The notes below the pieces were generated by a model. That model saw only the letters and a list, made by a program, of their open reading frames with translations. It did no database searches and had not been told where the DNA came from. The position numbers and the translations under genes were made by a program. A DNA stretch of 64,000 bases from Pseudaminobacter sp040045035 (GTDB taxonomy: Bacteria > Pseudomonadota > Alphaproteobacteria > Rhizobiales > Rhizobiaceae): contig NZ_JBDZDS010000005.1 in assembly GCF_040045035.1 (NCBI RefSeq), positions 186,001 to 250,000 on the forward strand, given 5' to 3'. Shown here in pieces: positions 41,280-49,462 of this stretch (position 1 is its first letter; every line of letters begins with the position of its first letter).

Positions 41280-42397
41280 CGGGTAGCGGCGCGGTCAAGG
41301 TCGAGGTCGGGCTGGGCGAACGGGCCTACGACATCCTGATCGGCTCAGGACTCGTCGCCCGCGCAGGCGAGGAAATCGCCGCACGCCTACCTGGGATTCG
41401 CGCGGCGATCGTCACCGACGAGAACGTCGCGGCCGCCCATCTGGAGACGCTGACGGCCTCGCTTGACAAGGCCGGTATTTCGTCGACCGCAATCGTGCTG
41501 CCGGCGGGCGAGAAGACCAAGAGCTTCGTTCATCTTCAGGAAGTGGTCGACGGCGTGCTGGCGGCCCGGCTCGAGCGCCGCGACGCGGTGATTGCGCTGG
41601 GCGGCGGCGTCATCGGCGATCTTTCCGGCTTCGCCTCCGGCATCGTGCGGCGCGGTATGAATTTCGTGCAGGTCCCGACCTCCCTTTTGGCGCAGGTCGA
41701 TTCGTCGGTCGGCGGCAAGACCGGCATCAACAGCACGCACGGCAAGAACCTCGTCGGCGTCTTCCACCAGCCTCGGCTGGTGTTGGCGGACACGGACGTT
41801 CTCGACACGCTGCCGGCCCGCGAGTTCCGCGCCGGCTATGCCGAAGTCGCCAAATACGGCCTGATCGACCGGCCGGATTTCTTCGCCTGGCTGGAAAAGA
41901 ACTGGCAAGAGGTTTTCTCGGGCGGCCCGGCGCGCACCGAGGCCATCGCGCAATCCTGCCGCGCCAAGGCCGATGTCGTGGCGCGCGACGAGTTCGAGAC
42001 TGGCGACCGCGCGCTGCTCAATCTCGGCCATACCTTCGGCCACGCGCTGGAGGCCGCGACGGGTTATGACGGCACCCGCCTCGTGCATGGCGAGGGCGTG
42101 GCCATCGGTATGGCGCTGGCGCACCGCTTCTCGGCCCGCATGAATCTTGCCTCGCCCGACGATGCAGCCCGCGTGGAAGCCCATCTGCAAGTCGTGGGCC
42201 TGCCCTGGCGCATGGCCGATATTCCGGGCGAATTGCCCGACGCCGAGCGGCTTCTGGAGTATATTGCGCAGGACAAGAAGGTGTCGCGCGGCGCGCTGAC
42301 CTTCATTCTTACGCGCGGAATCGGCCAGTCCTTCATCGCCAAGGACGTGCCTGCTTCCGAGGTGCTGGCCTTCCTGAAGGAGAACCATCCCGGATGA
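41276..42397 (+). CDS. aroB: 3-dehydroquinate synthase
   Basis: A 373-aa enzyme cyclising DAHP to 3-dehydroquinate, second step of the shikimate pathway. Visible features are the NAD-binding GGGVIGDLSGF, VPTSLLAQVDSSVGGKTGIN, EFRAGYAEVAKYGLI, and the metal ligands in LNLGHTFGHALE and VHGEGVAIG. Coupled by a 4-bp overlap to aroK upstream and to the CorC-type gene downstream, an arrangement common in alphaproteobacteria. Confidence 0.97.
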   Translation: MTGSGAVKVEVGLGERAYDILIGSGLVARAGEEIAARLPGIRAAIVTDENVAAAHLETLTASLDKAGISSTAIVLPAGEKTKSFVHLQEVVDGVLAARLERRDAVIALGGGVIGDLSGFASGIVRRGMNFVQVPTSLLAQVDSSVGGKTGINSTHGKNLVGVFHQPRLVLADTDVLDTLPAREFRAGYAEVAKYGLIDRPDFFAWLEKNWQEVFSGGPARTEAIAQSCRAKADVVARDEFETGDRALLNLGHTFGHALEAATGYDGTRLVHGEGVAIGMALAHRFSARMNLASPDDAARVEAHLQVVGLPWRMADIPGELPDAERLLEYIAQDKKVSRGALTFILTRGIGQSFIAKDVPASEVLAFLKENHPG

Positions 42398-43692
42398 CCC
42401 TGGAGATCTGGATAACGATCGGCATCATCCTGGTGCTTCTGGTCCTGTCCTTTCTCTTTTCCGGGACCGAAACCAGCATGACGGGCGCCTCGCGCGCGCG
42501 ACTGCACTCGCTTGAGCAGGCGGGCAACAAGCGCGCTGGGTTGGTCCAGCGGCTGGTCGAGCGCAAGGACCGGCTGGTCGGGGCGCTCCTGATCGGCAAC
42601 AATCTCGCCAACATCCTGGCATCGGCGCTGGCCACCAGCCTGCTGCTGGAGCTGTTCGGGGCCAAAGGTGTCGCCTACGCCACCATCGTCATGACCGTGA
42701 TGCTGGTGGTCTTCTCCGAAATCCTGCCCAAGAGCTGGGCGCTGGCGCGGCCGGAGCAGTTCGCGCTGCGGGTGGCGCCGTTCGCGCGGCTGGCGGTGGC
42801 CGTGTTCGGCTATCTCTCGGTGGCTGCCAACTGGATCGTGCGCATGCTGCTGTGGCTGTTCGGCGTCAGCCTGTCGAACGACGAGCCGCTTCTGTCGGCG
42901 CATGACGAGTTGCGCGGCACGGTGGCGGTGCTTCACCGTGAGGGCGGCGTGGTCAAGCAGGACCGCGACCGCATGGGCGCGTTGCTGGACCTGCACGAGC
43001 TGGAAGTTTCCGATGTCATGGTCCACCGCACCAATATGCGCTCGGTCAATGCCGACAACCCGCCCGAGGCGGTGGTGCGCGAGATCCTGCAGAGCCCGCA
43101 CACGCGCATGCCGCTGTGGCGCGGCTCCACCGACAACATTGTCGGCGTCCTGCACGCCAAGGACCTGCTGCGCGCGCTCAACGAGGTCGGCAACGACTTT
43201 TCCAAGATCGACGTGATGAAGATCGCCTCGAAGCCATGGTTCGTGCCCGACACGACCACGCTTCAGGACCAGCTCAATGCCTTTCTGCGCCGCAAGGCCC
43301 ATTTCGCGCTCGTGGTCGACGAGTATGGCGAACTGGAGGGTTTGGTGACCCTGGAGGACATCATCGAGGAGATCGTCGGCGAGATCGCCGACGAGCACGA
43401 CGTCGACGTGCAGGGCGTGCGCCAGGAATCGGACGGCTCCGTCGTCGTCGACGGTTCGGTGCCGATCCGCGACCTCAACCGCGCGCTCGACTGGAACCTG
43501 CCCGACGAGGAGGCGACCACCATCGCCGGCCTGGTCATCCACGAGACGCAGTCTATCCCCGAGGAAAAGCAGGCCTTCACCTTCCACGGCATGCGCTTCA
43601 TCGTCATGAAGCGCGACAAGAACCGAATCACGCGGATCAGGATCCGGCCGGCGTCTCTGGAGGCGCAGCCGGCACCGCGCTCTCCTCACTAG
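42394..43692 (+). CDS. CorC/HlyC (CNNM-type) membrane protein with CBS domains
   Basis: A 432-aa protein: an N-terminal DUF21/CNNM membrane domain with about four hydrophobic segments (residues 1 to about 180), two CBS motifs in the middle (VMVHRTNMRSVNADNP; HFALVVDEYGELEGLVTLEDIIEEIVGEI), and a C-terminal CorC_HlyC domain. Family members are linked to magnesium and cobalt efflux or, by older annotation, hemolysin. It is translationally coupled to aroB. Its last 56 bp overlap the 3' end of the aquaporin gene on the other strand. Confidence 0.92.
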   Translation: MTLEIWITIGIILVLLVLSFLFSGTETSMTGASRARLHSLEQAGNKRAGLVQRLVERKDRLVGALLIGNNLANILASALATSLLLELFGAKGVAYATIVMTVMLVVFSEILPKSWALARPEQFALRVAPFARLAVAVFGYLSVAANWIVRMLLWLFGVSLSNDEPLLSAHDELRGTVAVLHREGGVVKQDRDRMGALLDLHELEVSDVMVHRTNMRSVNADNPPEAVVREILQSPHTRMPLWRGSTDNIVGVLHAKDLLRALNEVGNDFSKIDVMKIASKPWFVPDTTTLQDQLNAFLRRKAHFALVVDEYGELEGLVTLEDIIEEIVGEIADEHDVDVQGVRQESDGSVVVDGSVPIRDLNRALDWNLPDEEATTIAGLVIHETQSIPEEKQAFTFHGMRFIVMKRDKNRITRIRIRPASLEAQPAPRSPH

Positions 43693-44353
43693 GCGCCGGC
43701 CACAGGAGCATGCTGGCCGCAGCGCCGGCGAACGCGCCAATGCATTGCGCCGCGACGAATGCCGGGACGTCTGCCGGCGCAATCCCGGCGAATGTGTCGG
43801 ACAGGGCGCGGGCGATCGTCACCGCCGGGTTGGCGAAAGATGTCGACGCGGTGAACCAGTATGCGGCGGTGATGTAGAGGCCGACCGCGAGCGGTACGGA
43901 GGCCGGCGTCCGCGCCGCGCAGCCGAATATGGTCAGCATCAGCCCGAAAGTGGCGATTGCCTCCGCGAGCCATTGGCCGGTTCCGGTGCGCGCCGTCGTG
44001 GACACCTGCAAAAGCGGAAGCTCGAACATCATGTGCGCGCCCCACACGCCCAGAACCGCGCCTGCGAGTTGCGCCAGGATGTAGGGCGCGCACTCCGGCA
44101 TGGGGAACTGCCGGCGGGCGGCAAGGGCGAGGCTGACGGCCGGATTGAGATGGGCGCCCGAAACAGGTCCGAAGGTCAGGATGAGCACCACCAGCATCGC
44201 ACCGGTCGGCAAGGTGCATCCAAGCAGCGCCAGGGCCTCGTTGCCGCCGGCAAGCCTGGACGACATGATCCCGGCACCGACGCCGGTTGCGACCAGCATC
44301 GCGGTTCCCAGTGCTTCGGCGAGCAGACGGCGGGCGAGGGGCTCGCTCATCAT
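43637..44353 (-). CDS. aqpS: MIP-family aquaglyceroporin, AqpS-like
   Basis: A 238-aa channel with six membrane segments and the two MIP half-helix motifs, both NPA (SGAHLNPAVSLA; SFANPAVTIARA). In Sinorhizobium meliloti, AqpS replaces ArsB: arsenite made by ArsC leaves through the channel. Here it is coupled by an ATGA overlap to arsC and follows arsR, so the same arrangement is inferred. arsH, present in that operon, is absent here. The gene's end overlaps the CorC gene. Confidence 0.85.
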   Translation of the reverse strand: MMSEPLARRLLAEALGTAMLVATGVGAGIMSSRLAGGNEALALLGCTLPTGAMLVVLILTFGPVSGAHLNPAVSLALAARRQFPMPECAPYILAQLAGAVLGVWGAHMMFELPLLQVSTTARTGTGQWLAEAIATFGLMLTIFGCAARTPASVPLAVGLYITAAYWFTASTSFANPAVTIARALSDTFAGIAPADVPAFVAAQCIGAFAGAAASMLLWPAPSEESAVPAAPPETPAGS

Positions 44354-44877
44354 TCATCCCCCGTCGTCTTAGCCGAAGCGCCTTCCAGCCTGCCGATGTC
44401 GGTCAGGTGACTGGCAAGCGCCATGCGGTCAAGGCTGGCCAGTGGCAGCGCGATGAAAGCGGAAATGCGGTTTCTCATATGCTTGAACGCGGTGACGAAG
44501 GCTGCCTCCTTTTCGAGCTCGGTGCCTCCGGCATGGGCGGGATCATCGATGCCCCAGTGGGCGGTGGCCGGATGGCCGGGCCAGACCGGGCAAGCTTCGC
44601 CGGCAGCGCTGTCGCAGACTGTGAAGATGAAATCCATTTGCGGAGCACCGGGCGCGGCAAACTCGTCCCAGTTCTTCGACCTCAATCCATCGGCGGGATA
44701 GCCGTAGCTTTCGAGAACCTTGAAAGCGAGGGGATGTACGGCACCCTTCGGCTGGCTGCCGGCCGAAAAGGCCTTGAAGTGGGGTGCGCCGTCCTTGCGC
44801 AGGATGCTCTCGGCGAGGATGGAGCGGGCACTGTTGCCAGTGCACGGGAAAAGCACGTTGTAGGGCCGGTCGGTCAT
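44350..44877 (-). CDS. arsC: Arsenate reductase, LMW-phosphatase type
   Basis: A 175-aa reductase with the CX5R loop CTGNSARS near the N-terminus (YNVLFPCTGNSARSILAESI) and the DFIFTVCDSAAGEACPVWPG block of the arsenate-reductase branch. It reduces arsenate to arsenite. The ATG at 44877 overlaps the arsR stop (ATGA); the longer frame to 44955 runs back into arsR. The resulting arsenite is expected to leave through the downstream AqpS channel. Confidence 0.92.
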   Translation of the reverse strand: MTDRPYNVLFPCTGNSARSILAESILRKDGAPHFKAFSAGSQPKGAVHPLAFKVLESYGYPADGLRSKNWDEFAAPGAPQMDFIFTVCDSAAGEACPVWPGHPATAHWGIDDPAHAGGTELEKEAAFVTAFKHMRNRISAFIALPLASLDRMALASHLTDIGRLEGASAKTTGDE

Positions 44878-45227
44878 GGCTTGGCTCGTGTGGGAGGGCA
44901 GCAAGGAGTTAGCTCGGCGGCCAGGGGGATACAGATCTCGGGTCTGCCGTCGCAACAGTTCTTCACGAGGAAGAGCACCATCTCGCGTAATGTCCCGACG
45001 CCGGCCCGGTAGATGACCGATCGGCCCCGGCGCTCGCTCGTCACCAACCCGGCGCGGGCGAGGATGGCGAGATGAGCCGACAGGGTGTTTTGGGGCACGG
45101 CCAGCAGGCGGGCCAGTTCGCCGGCGGCAATGCCCTCAGGCTCGGCAGCGACCAGCCTGCGGAAGGCGTCGAGCCGGGTCGGCTGGGCAAGGGCCGATAG
45201 CGCGTCGATGGTGCGTATTTCATCCAT
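44874..45227 (-). CDS. arsR: ArsR/SmtB family arsenic repressor
   Basis: A 117-aa winged-helix repressor (ALAQPTRLDAFRRLVAAEP; VPQNTLSAHLAILARAGLV; RRGRSVIYRAG). It lacks the E. coli ELCVCDL site. Instead, cysteines lie near the C-terminus: C91 and C92 in KNCCDGRPE, C99, and C109/C110. This spacing is like ArsR of Acidithiobacillus ferrooxidans, where a paired Cys plus a nearby Cys bind As(III), from memory. It is the first gene of arsR-arsC-aqpS with a dyad directly upstream, so it is likely autoregulated. Confidence 0.9.
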   Translation of the reverse strand: MDEIRTIDALSALAQPTRLDAFRRLVAAEPEGIAAGELARLLAVPQNTLSAHLAILARAGLVTSERRGRSVIYRAGVGTLREMVLFLVKNCCDGRPEICIPLAAELTPCCPPTRAKP

Positions 45228-45247
45228 ATATCCAGATTAATAGATAT
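45228..45247 (-). promoter_or_regulatory. Candidate ArsR operator
   Basis: ATATC (45228-45232) and GATAT (45243-45247) flank an AT-rich centre (CAGATTAATA) immediately upstream of the arsR start codon. Position and base content fit an ArsR/SmtB site. The dyad touches the start codon, leaving little room for a leader. Confidence 0.5.
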
Positions 45248-45349
45248 GTGTGATGGCTGCGTGACAACGGGCGTGGGCTCTCCAATGCCGGGAGGGCAGC
45301 GCGGAACGCACAACGGCGAGGGTCATTCAGAAACCGAGGTCGGTTTGGT

Positions 45350-45374
45350 TTCCCGCCCGCGCTTCGGGCGGGAA
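45350..45374 (-). terminator. Hairpin after bolA
   Basis: TTCCCGCCCG (45350-45359) and CGGGCGGGAA (45365-45374) form a perfect 10-bp stem with a 5-nt loop, 6 bp past the bolA stop. No T-tract follows on the minus strand. Confidence 0.6.
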
Positions 45375-45379
45375 GGCGG

Positions 45380-45682
45380 TTACCAGCGCGTCTTTTCGCC
45401 CGGCGCCGCCGGTTCGATCGCCAGCGCGTGCACGCCGGCCTTCAGCTCGTCGGCCAGCAACGTGTTGACCGAGCGGTGGCGGTCGATGCGGCTCATGCCC
45501 TCGAAGACGCCGGACACGATGCGCACGCGAAAATGCGTCTCGCCGGTGCCGTCATAGGTCACGTGATGGTCCGATTCCTCATGATGGTGGCCGGCATGGA
45601 GATGGCTTTCATCGATGACCTCCAACCGCTGCGGCGCATAGGCCTCCCTCAGCTTGGTTTCCATCGTCGTCTTTATGGACAT
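45380..45682 (-). CDS. BolA family protein
   Basis: A 100-aa BolA/IbaG-type protein (LREAYAPQRLEVIDESHLHAG; THFRVRIVSGVFEGMSRIDRHRSVN; LKAGVHALAIEPAAPGE). The conserved His of the FDRHR-type region that coordinates a shared 2Fe-2S cluster with monothiol glutaredoxins is present (RIDRHR). It is divergent from the J-domain gene across about 155 bp, an arrangement frequent in alphaproteobacteria. Which BolA subgroup it belongs to cannot be fixed here. Confidence 0.92.
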   Translation of the reverse strand: MSIKTTMETKLREAYAPQRLEVIDESHLHAGHHHEESDHHVTYDGTGETHFRVRIVSGVFEGMSRIDRHRSVNTLLADELKAGVHALAIEPAAPGEKTRW

Positions 45683-45837
45683 TGCCGTCTCCTTCGCCCA
45701 AATATGTCCAGTTCACGCAATGTAAGCGCCAACTGGCGGTCGATCGACCGTTCACACCCGATTCAGCGGTTTGGGGTGATCATTATAGAAATGTCAATTC
45801 TTGTTTCGAGGGGCCAACATCCCCTAAATGGGCCGGT

Positions 45838-46449
45838 ATGAAACCCTATCCGAAATATTTCGAGAAGATCCGCGTGCGCCCGGACCCGCAGGCCGAGGCC
45901 AAGGCACATGCGCCGATCTGCCAGTGGGACGGCTGTCAGGAGGCCGGCACCCATCGCGCGCCGGTGGGGCGGATGAAGGAAGGCGAGTATTTCCGCTTCT
46001 GCTTCGAGCACGTGCGCGAATACAACAAGGGTTTCAACTATTTCTCCGGCCTGGCCGACAGCGAGATCGCCCGTTTCCAGAAGGAGGCGCTGACCGGCCA
46101 TCGCCCGACCTGGACCATGGGCACCAATGCCGGCTACCGCTCGTCGCCCGAGATGGCCCAGCACCGCTCGGGACGCGCCGGCTACTATCGCAACATTCGC
46201 GATCCCTTCAACATGTTCGGCGCCGACCAAGGTGCCCCGCGCGAACGCAAGGCCAAGCCCCTTGAGGCCAAGGCGCTGGAAACGCTTGGCCTTACCACAA
46301 AGGCGACTGGAACGGAGATCAAGGCGCGCTATAAGGAACTCGTGAAACGCCACCATCCGGATGCCAATGGTGGAGACAGGGGTTCGGAAGATCGATTCCG
46401 CGATGTGCTTCAGGCGTATCGCGTGCTCAGGCAAGCTGGCTTGTGTTGA
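45838..46449 (+). CDS. J-domain (DnaJ-class) protein
   Basis: A 203-aa protein. The N-terminal 130 residues are a family-specific domain with a Cys pair (CQWDGCQEAG) and a FCFEHVREYNKGFNYFSG motif, possibly metal-binding. The C-terminal about 60 residues are a J domain with the HPD motif in KRHHPDANGGDR, which stimulates DnaK. Glycine/phenylalanine and zinc-finger regions of classical DnaJ are missing. It sits in front of cobS on the same strand, as in other alphaproteobacteria. The ATG at 45838 begins the conserved MKPYPKYFEKIR; longer frames run into the bolA promoter. Confidence 0.9.
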   Translation: MKPYPKYFEKIRVRPDPQAEAKAHAPICQWDGCQEAGTHRAPVGRMKEGEYFRFCFEHVREYNKGFNYFSGLADSEIARFQKEALTGHRPTWTMGTNAGYRSSPEMAQHRSGRAGYYRNIRDPFNMFGADQGAPRERKAKPLEAKALETLGLTTKATGTEIKARYKELVKRHHPDANGGDRGSEDRFRDVLQAYRVLRQAGLC

Positions 46450-46568
46450 GCGACAGGTTTGAATGAGCGTTCCGCTACGGCTTTCGCCTGAAAGGAAAAA
46501 GCTCTAAGACCACTCCCGAACAAGGCTAGAGTGACGGCGGAAGATCTGCTTCCGCGCGTGGAGATGTG

Positions 46569-47555
46569 ATGAACAAGGTCGAACGCGACATCGCAAACCT
46601 GCCCGATACGACTGTGTCGGTGAAAGAGAAATTCGGCTTCGAGTCCAAGATGGTGGTGCCCGCCTATTCCGTGGCCACCGAACACGTGCCGGACATCGAT
46701 CCGGACTACCTATTCGACCAGCAGACGACCATGGCCATCCTGGCGGGCTTCGCCTACAACCGCCGCGTCATGGTGTCGGGCTATCACGGCACCGGCAAGT
46801 CGACCCATATCGAGCAGGTCGCCGCACGCCTCAACTGGCCGTGCGTACGCGTCAATCTCGACAGCCATGTCAGCCGTATCGACCTCGTCGGCAAGGACGC
46901 CATCGTCGTCAAGGAAGGCAAGCAGGTCACTGAATTCCGTGACGGCATCCTGCCCTGGGCCTATCAGCACAATGTCGCGCTGGTGTTCGACGAGTACGAC
47001 GCCGGCCGTCCGGACGTGATGTTCGTCATCCAGCGCGTGCTGGAATCGTCGGGCCGCCTGACGCTGCTCGACCAGAGCCGCGTGATCCGCCCGCATCCGG
47101 CCTTCCGCCTGTTCGCCACCGCCAACACCGTCGGCCTTGGCGACACGACCGGCCTCTATCACGGCACGCAGCAGATCAACCAGGCGCAGATGGACCGCTG
47201 GTCGATCGTGACCACGCTGAACTATCTGCCGCATGACAACGAAGTGGCGATCGTGCTGGCCAAGTCGAAGCACTACCGCAACGAGAAGGGCCGCGAGATC
47301 GTCAACAAGATGGTGCGCGTGGCGGACATGACGCGTTCGGCCTTCATCAACGGCGACCTGTCGACCGTGATGAGCCCGCGCACGGTCATCACCTGGTCTG
47401 AGAACGCCGAGATCTTCAACAATGTCGGCCTCGCCTTCCGCCTGACCTTCGTCAACAAGTGCGACGAGCTGGAGCGGCCGATCGTGGCCGAGTTCTACCA
47501 GCGCGCCTTCGGCGAGGACCTGCCGGAATCTTCGGCCAACGTCGTTCTGGGATAA
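46569..47555 (+). CDS. cobS: Cobaltochelatase subunit CobS
   Basis: A 328-aa AAA+ ATPase of the aerobic CobNST cobaltochelatase, which inserts Co2+ into hydrogenobyrinic acid a,c-diamide. Walker A is GYHGTGKSTHIEQ; Walker B is VALVFDEYDAGRP; the segment RLFATANTVGLGDTTGLYHG is diagnostic. The ATG at 46569 directly follows an in-frame GTG, giving the known N-terminus MNKVERDIANLPDTTVSV. cobT follows 5 bp later. cobN is not in the window. Confidence 0.96.
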   Translation: MNKVERDIANLPDTTVSVKEKFGFESKMVVPAYSVATEHVPDIDPDYLFDQQTTMAILAGFAYNRRVMVSGYHGTGKSTHIEQVAARLNWPCVRVNLDSHVSRIDLVGKDAIVVKEGKQVTEFRDGILPWAYQHNVALVFDEYDAGRPDVMFVIQRVLESSGRLTLLDQSRVIRPHPAFRLFATANTVGLGDTTGLYHGTQQINQAQMDRWSIVTTLNYLPHDNEVAIVLAKSKHYRNEKGREIVNKMVRVADMTRSAFINGDLSTVMSPRTVITWSENAEIFNNVGLAFRLTFVNKCDELERPIVAEFYQRAFGEDLPESSANVVLG

Positions 47556-47560
47556 GCAGG

Positions 47561-49462
47561 GTGGCGGGTCCGGGCGATAACATACGCGGCAAGTCCAAGA
47601 CGGGCGCCGATACGGACGCGTTCAAGCGAGCCGTCACCGTCTGCATGCGTGCCATTTCCGGCGACAATGAGCTCGAGGTCGCCTTTGCCAAGGACCGTCC
47701 GGCCCTTGCCGGCAACCGGGCGCGGCTGCCGGAGCTGCCGAAGAAAGCGTCCAAGGCCGACATCGCGATCACGCGCGGCCTTGGCGACTCCATGGCGCTG
47801 CGGCGCGCCTGCCACGACAACCGCATCCACACCAGGCTGGCCCCTGAGGGCAAGCAGGCGCGCGCCGTGTTCGACGCCGTCGAGCAGGCCCGCGTCGAGG
47901 CGATCGGCAGCCGGGCCATGGCGGGCGTGGCCGACAACATCTCCCAGATGCTCGAGGACAAATACGCCAAGGCCAATCTCGCCGACGTGCGCGAGCAGGC
48001 CGACGCGCCGCTCGAGGAAGCCATGGCGCTGCTGGTTCGCGAGAAGCTGACCGGCCGGCCAGTGCCCAGGAGCGGCGAGAAGCTGGTGTCGCTGTGGCGC
48101 GACTGGGTGGAAGAGAAGGCCGGCGCCGATCTCGACCACCTGGCCCAGAACCTGAACGACCAGAACGCCTTCGCCCGCGTCGTGCGCGACATGCTGGCCT
48201 CGATGAACATGGCCGAGGAACTCGGCGACGAGGAACAGTCCGAGGAAAGCGAGGAGGAGAGCGAGGAGCAGCCCGAGGGCGGCGAGAAGAGCGAGGAAGG
48301 CGGCGAGGACGATACCGGCGCCGACCAGTCGCAGCCCGAGGAATCGGAAGCCTCCGCCGAGGAGGACCAGACCGGCGAGATGGAAGCGGCCGACGCCACG
48401 TCCGACGAGATGTCGGACGACGACGATGCCGACGCCGAAACGCCGGGCGAGGCGCGCCGCAAGGACGACCCCTTCGCCAACCTGCCGCGCGACATCGACT
48501 ACAAGGTCTACACCACCGCCTTCGACGAGACAGTGGGCGCGGAGGACTTGTGCGAGGCCGAGGAACTCGACCGCCTGCGCGCCTTCCTCGACAAGCAGCT
48601 CGCCAACCTCCAGGGCGTGGTCGGGCGCCTGGCCAACCGGCTGCAGCGCCGCCTGATGGCGCAGCAGAACCGCTCCTGGGACTTCGACCTCGAAGAGGGC
48701 TATCTCGATCCCGCCCGGCTGGTGCGCGTGGTCATCGACCCGATGCAGCCGCTGTCCTTCAAGCAGGAGCGCGACACCGAGTTCCGCGACACGGTCGTCA
48801 CGCTGGTGCTCGACAATTCGGGCTCCATGCGCGGCCGGCCGATCACGGTGGCGGCCACCTGTGCCGACATCCTGGCCCGCACGCTGGAGCGCTGCGGAGT
48901 TTCGGTCGAGATTCTCGGCTTCACCACCCGCGCCTGGAAGGGCGGGCAGGCGCGCGAGAAGTGGCTGAAGGACGGCAAGCCGGCCAATCCCGGCCGCCTG
49001 AACGACCTGCGCCACATCATCTACAAGAGCGCTGACACGCCGTGGCGGCGTGCGCGGCGCAATCTCGGTCTGATGATGCGCGAGGGCCTGCTCAAGGAGA
49101 ACATCGACGGCGAGGCGCTGCTGTGGGCGCATCAGCGCCTGATCGGCCGGCCCGAGCAGCGCAAGATCCTGATGATGATCTCGGACGGCGCGCCGGTCGA
49201 CGATTCGACGCTGTCGGTCAATCCGGGCAACTATCTGGAGCGCCACCTGCGCGGGGTCATCGACCTCATCGAGACGCGCTCGCCGGTCGAACTGCTGGCC
49301 ATCGGCATCGGCCATGACGTGACCCGCTACTACCGCCGCGCCGTCACCATCGTCGACGCGGAGGAACTGGCCGGCGCGATGACCGAGCAACTTGCCTCGC
49401 TGTTCGGCGAGGAGACCGTGCGCGACACGCGCCGCAGCGGCGGCCGCCGGCGCGCGGGATGA
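47561..49462 (+). CDS. cobT: Cobaltochelatase subunit CobT
   Basis: A 633-aa partner of CobS. The N-terminal half has LGDSMALRRACHDNRIHTRL and RVEAIGSRAMAGVADNI; a very acidic linker (about residues 225-300, rich in Glu, Asp and Ser) follows; the C-terminal third is a VWA domain with the MIDAS motif LDNSGSMRG. The GTG at 47561 was chosen because it is preceded by AGCAGG and yields the family start (M)AGPGDNIR; a longer frame to 47459 runs into cobS. The stop overlaps the next gene (ATGA). Confidence 0.96.
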   Translation: MAGPGDNIRGKSKTGADTDAFKRAVTVCMRAISGDNELEVAFAKDRPALAGNRARLPELPKKASKADIAITRGLGDSMALRRACHDNRIHTRLAPEGKQARAVFDAVEQARVEAIGSRAMAGVADNISQMLEDKYAKANLADVREQADAPLEEAMALLVREKLTGRPVPRSGEKLVSLWRDWVEEKAGADLDHLAQNLNDQNAFARVVRDMLASMNMAEELGDEEQSEESEEESEEQPEGGEKSEEGGEDDTGADQSQPEESEASAEEDQTGEMEAADATSDEMSDDDDADAETPGEARRKDDPFANLPRDIDYKVYTTAFDETVGAEDLCEAEELDRLRAFLDKQLANLQGVVGRLANRLQRRLMAQQNRSWDFDLEEGYLDPARLVRVVIDPMQPLSFKQERDTEFRDTVVTLVLDNSGSMRGRPITVAATCADILARTLERCGVSVEILGFTTRAWKGGQAREKWLKDGKPANPGRLNDLRHIIYKSADTPWRRARRNLGLMMREGLLKENIDGEALLWAHQRLIGRPEQRKILMMISDGAPVDDSTLSVNPGNYLERHLRGVIDLIETRSPVELLAIGIGHDVTRYYRRAVTIVDAEELAGAMTEQLASLFGEETVRDTRRSGGRRRAG

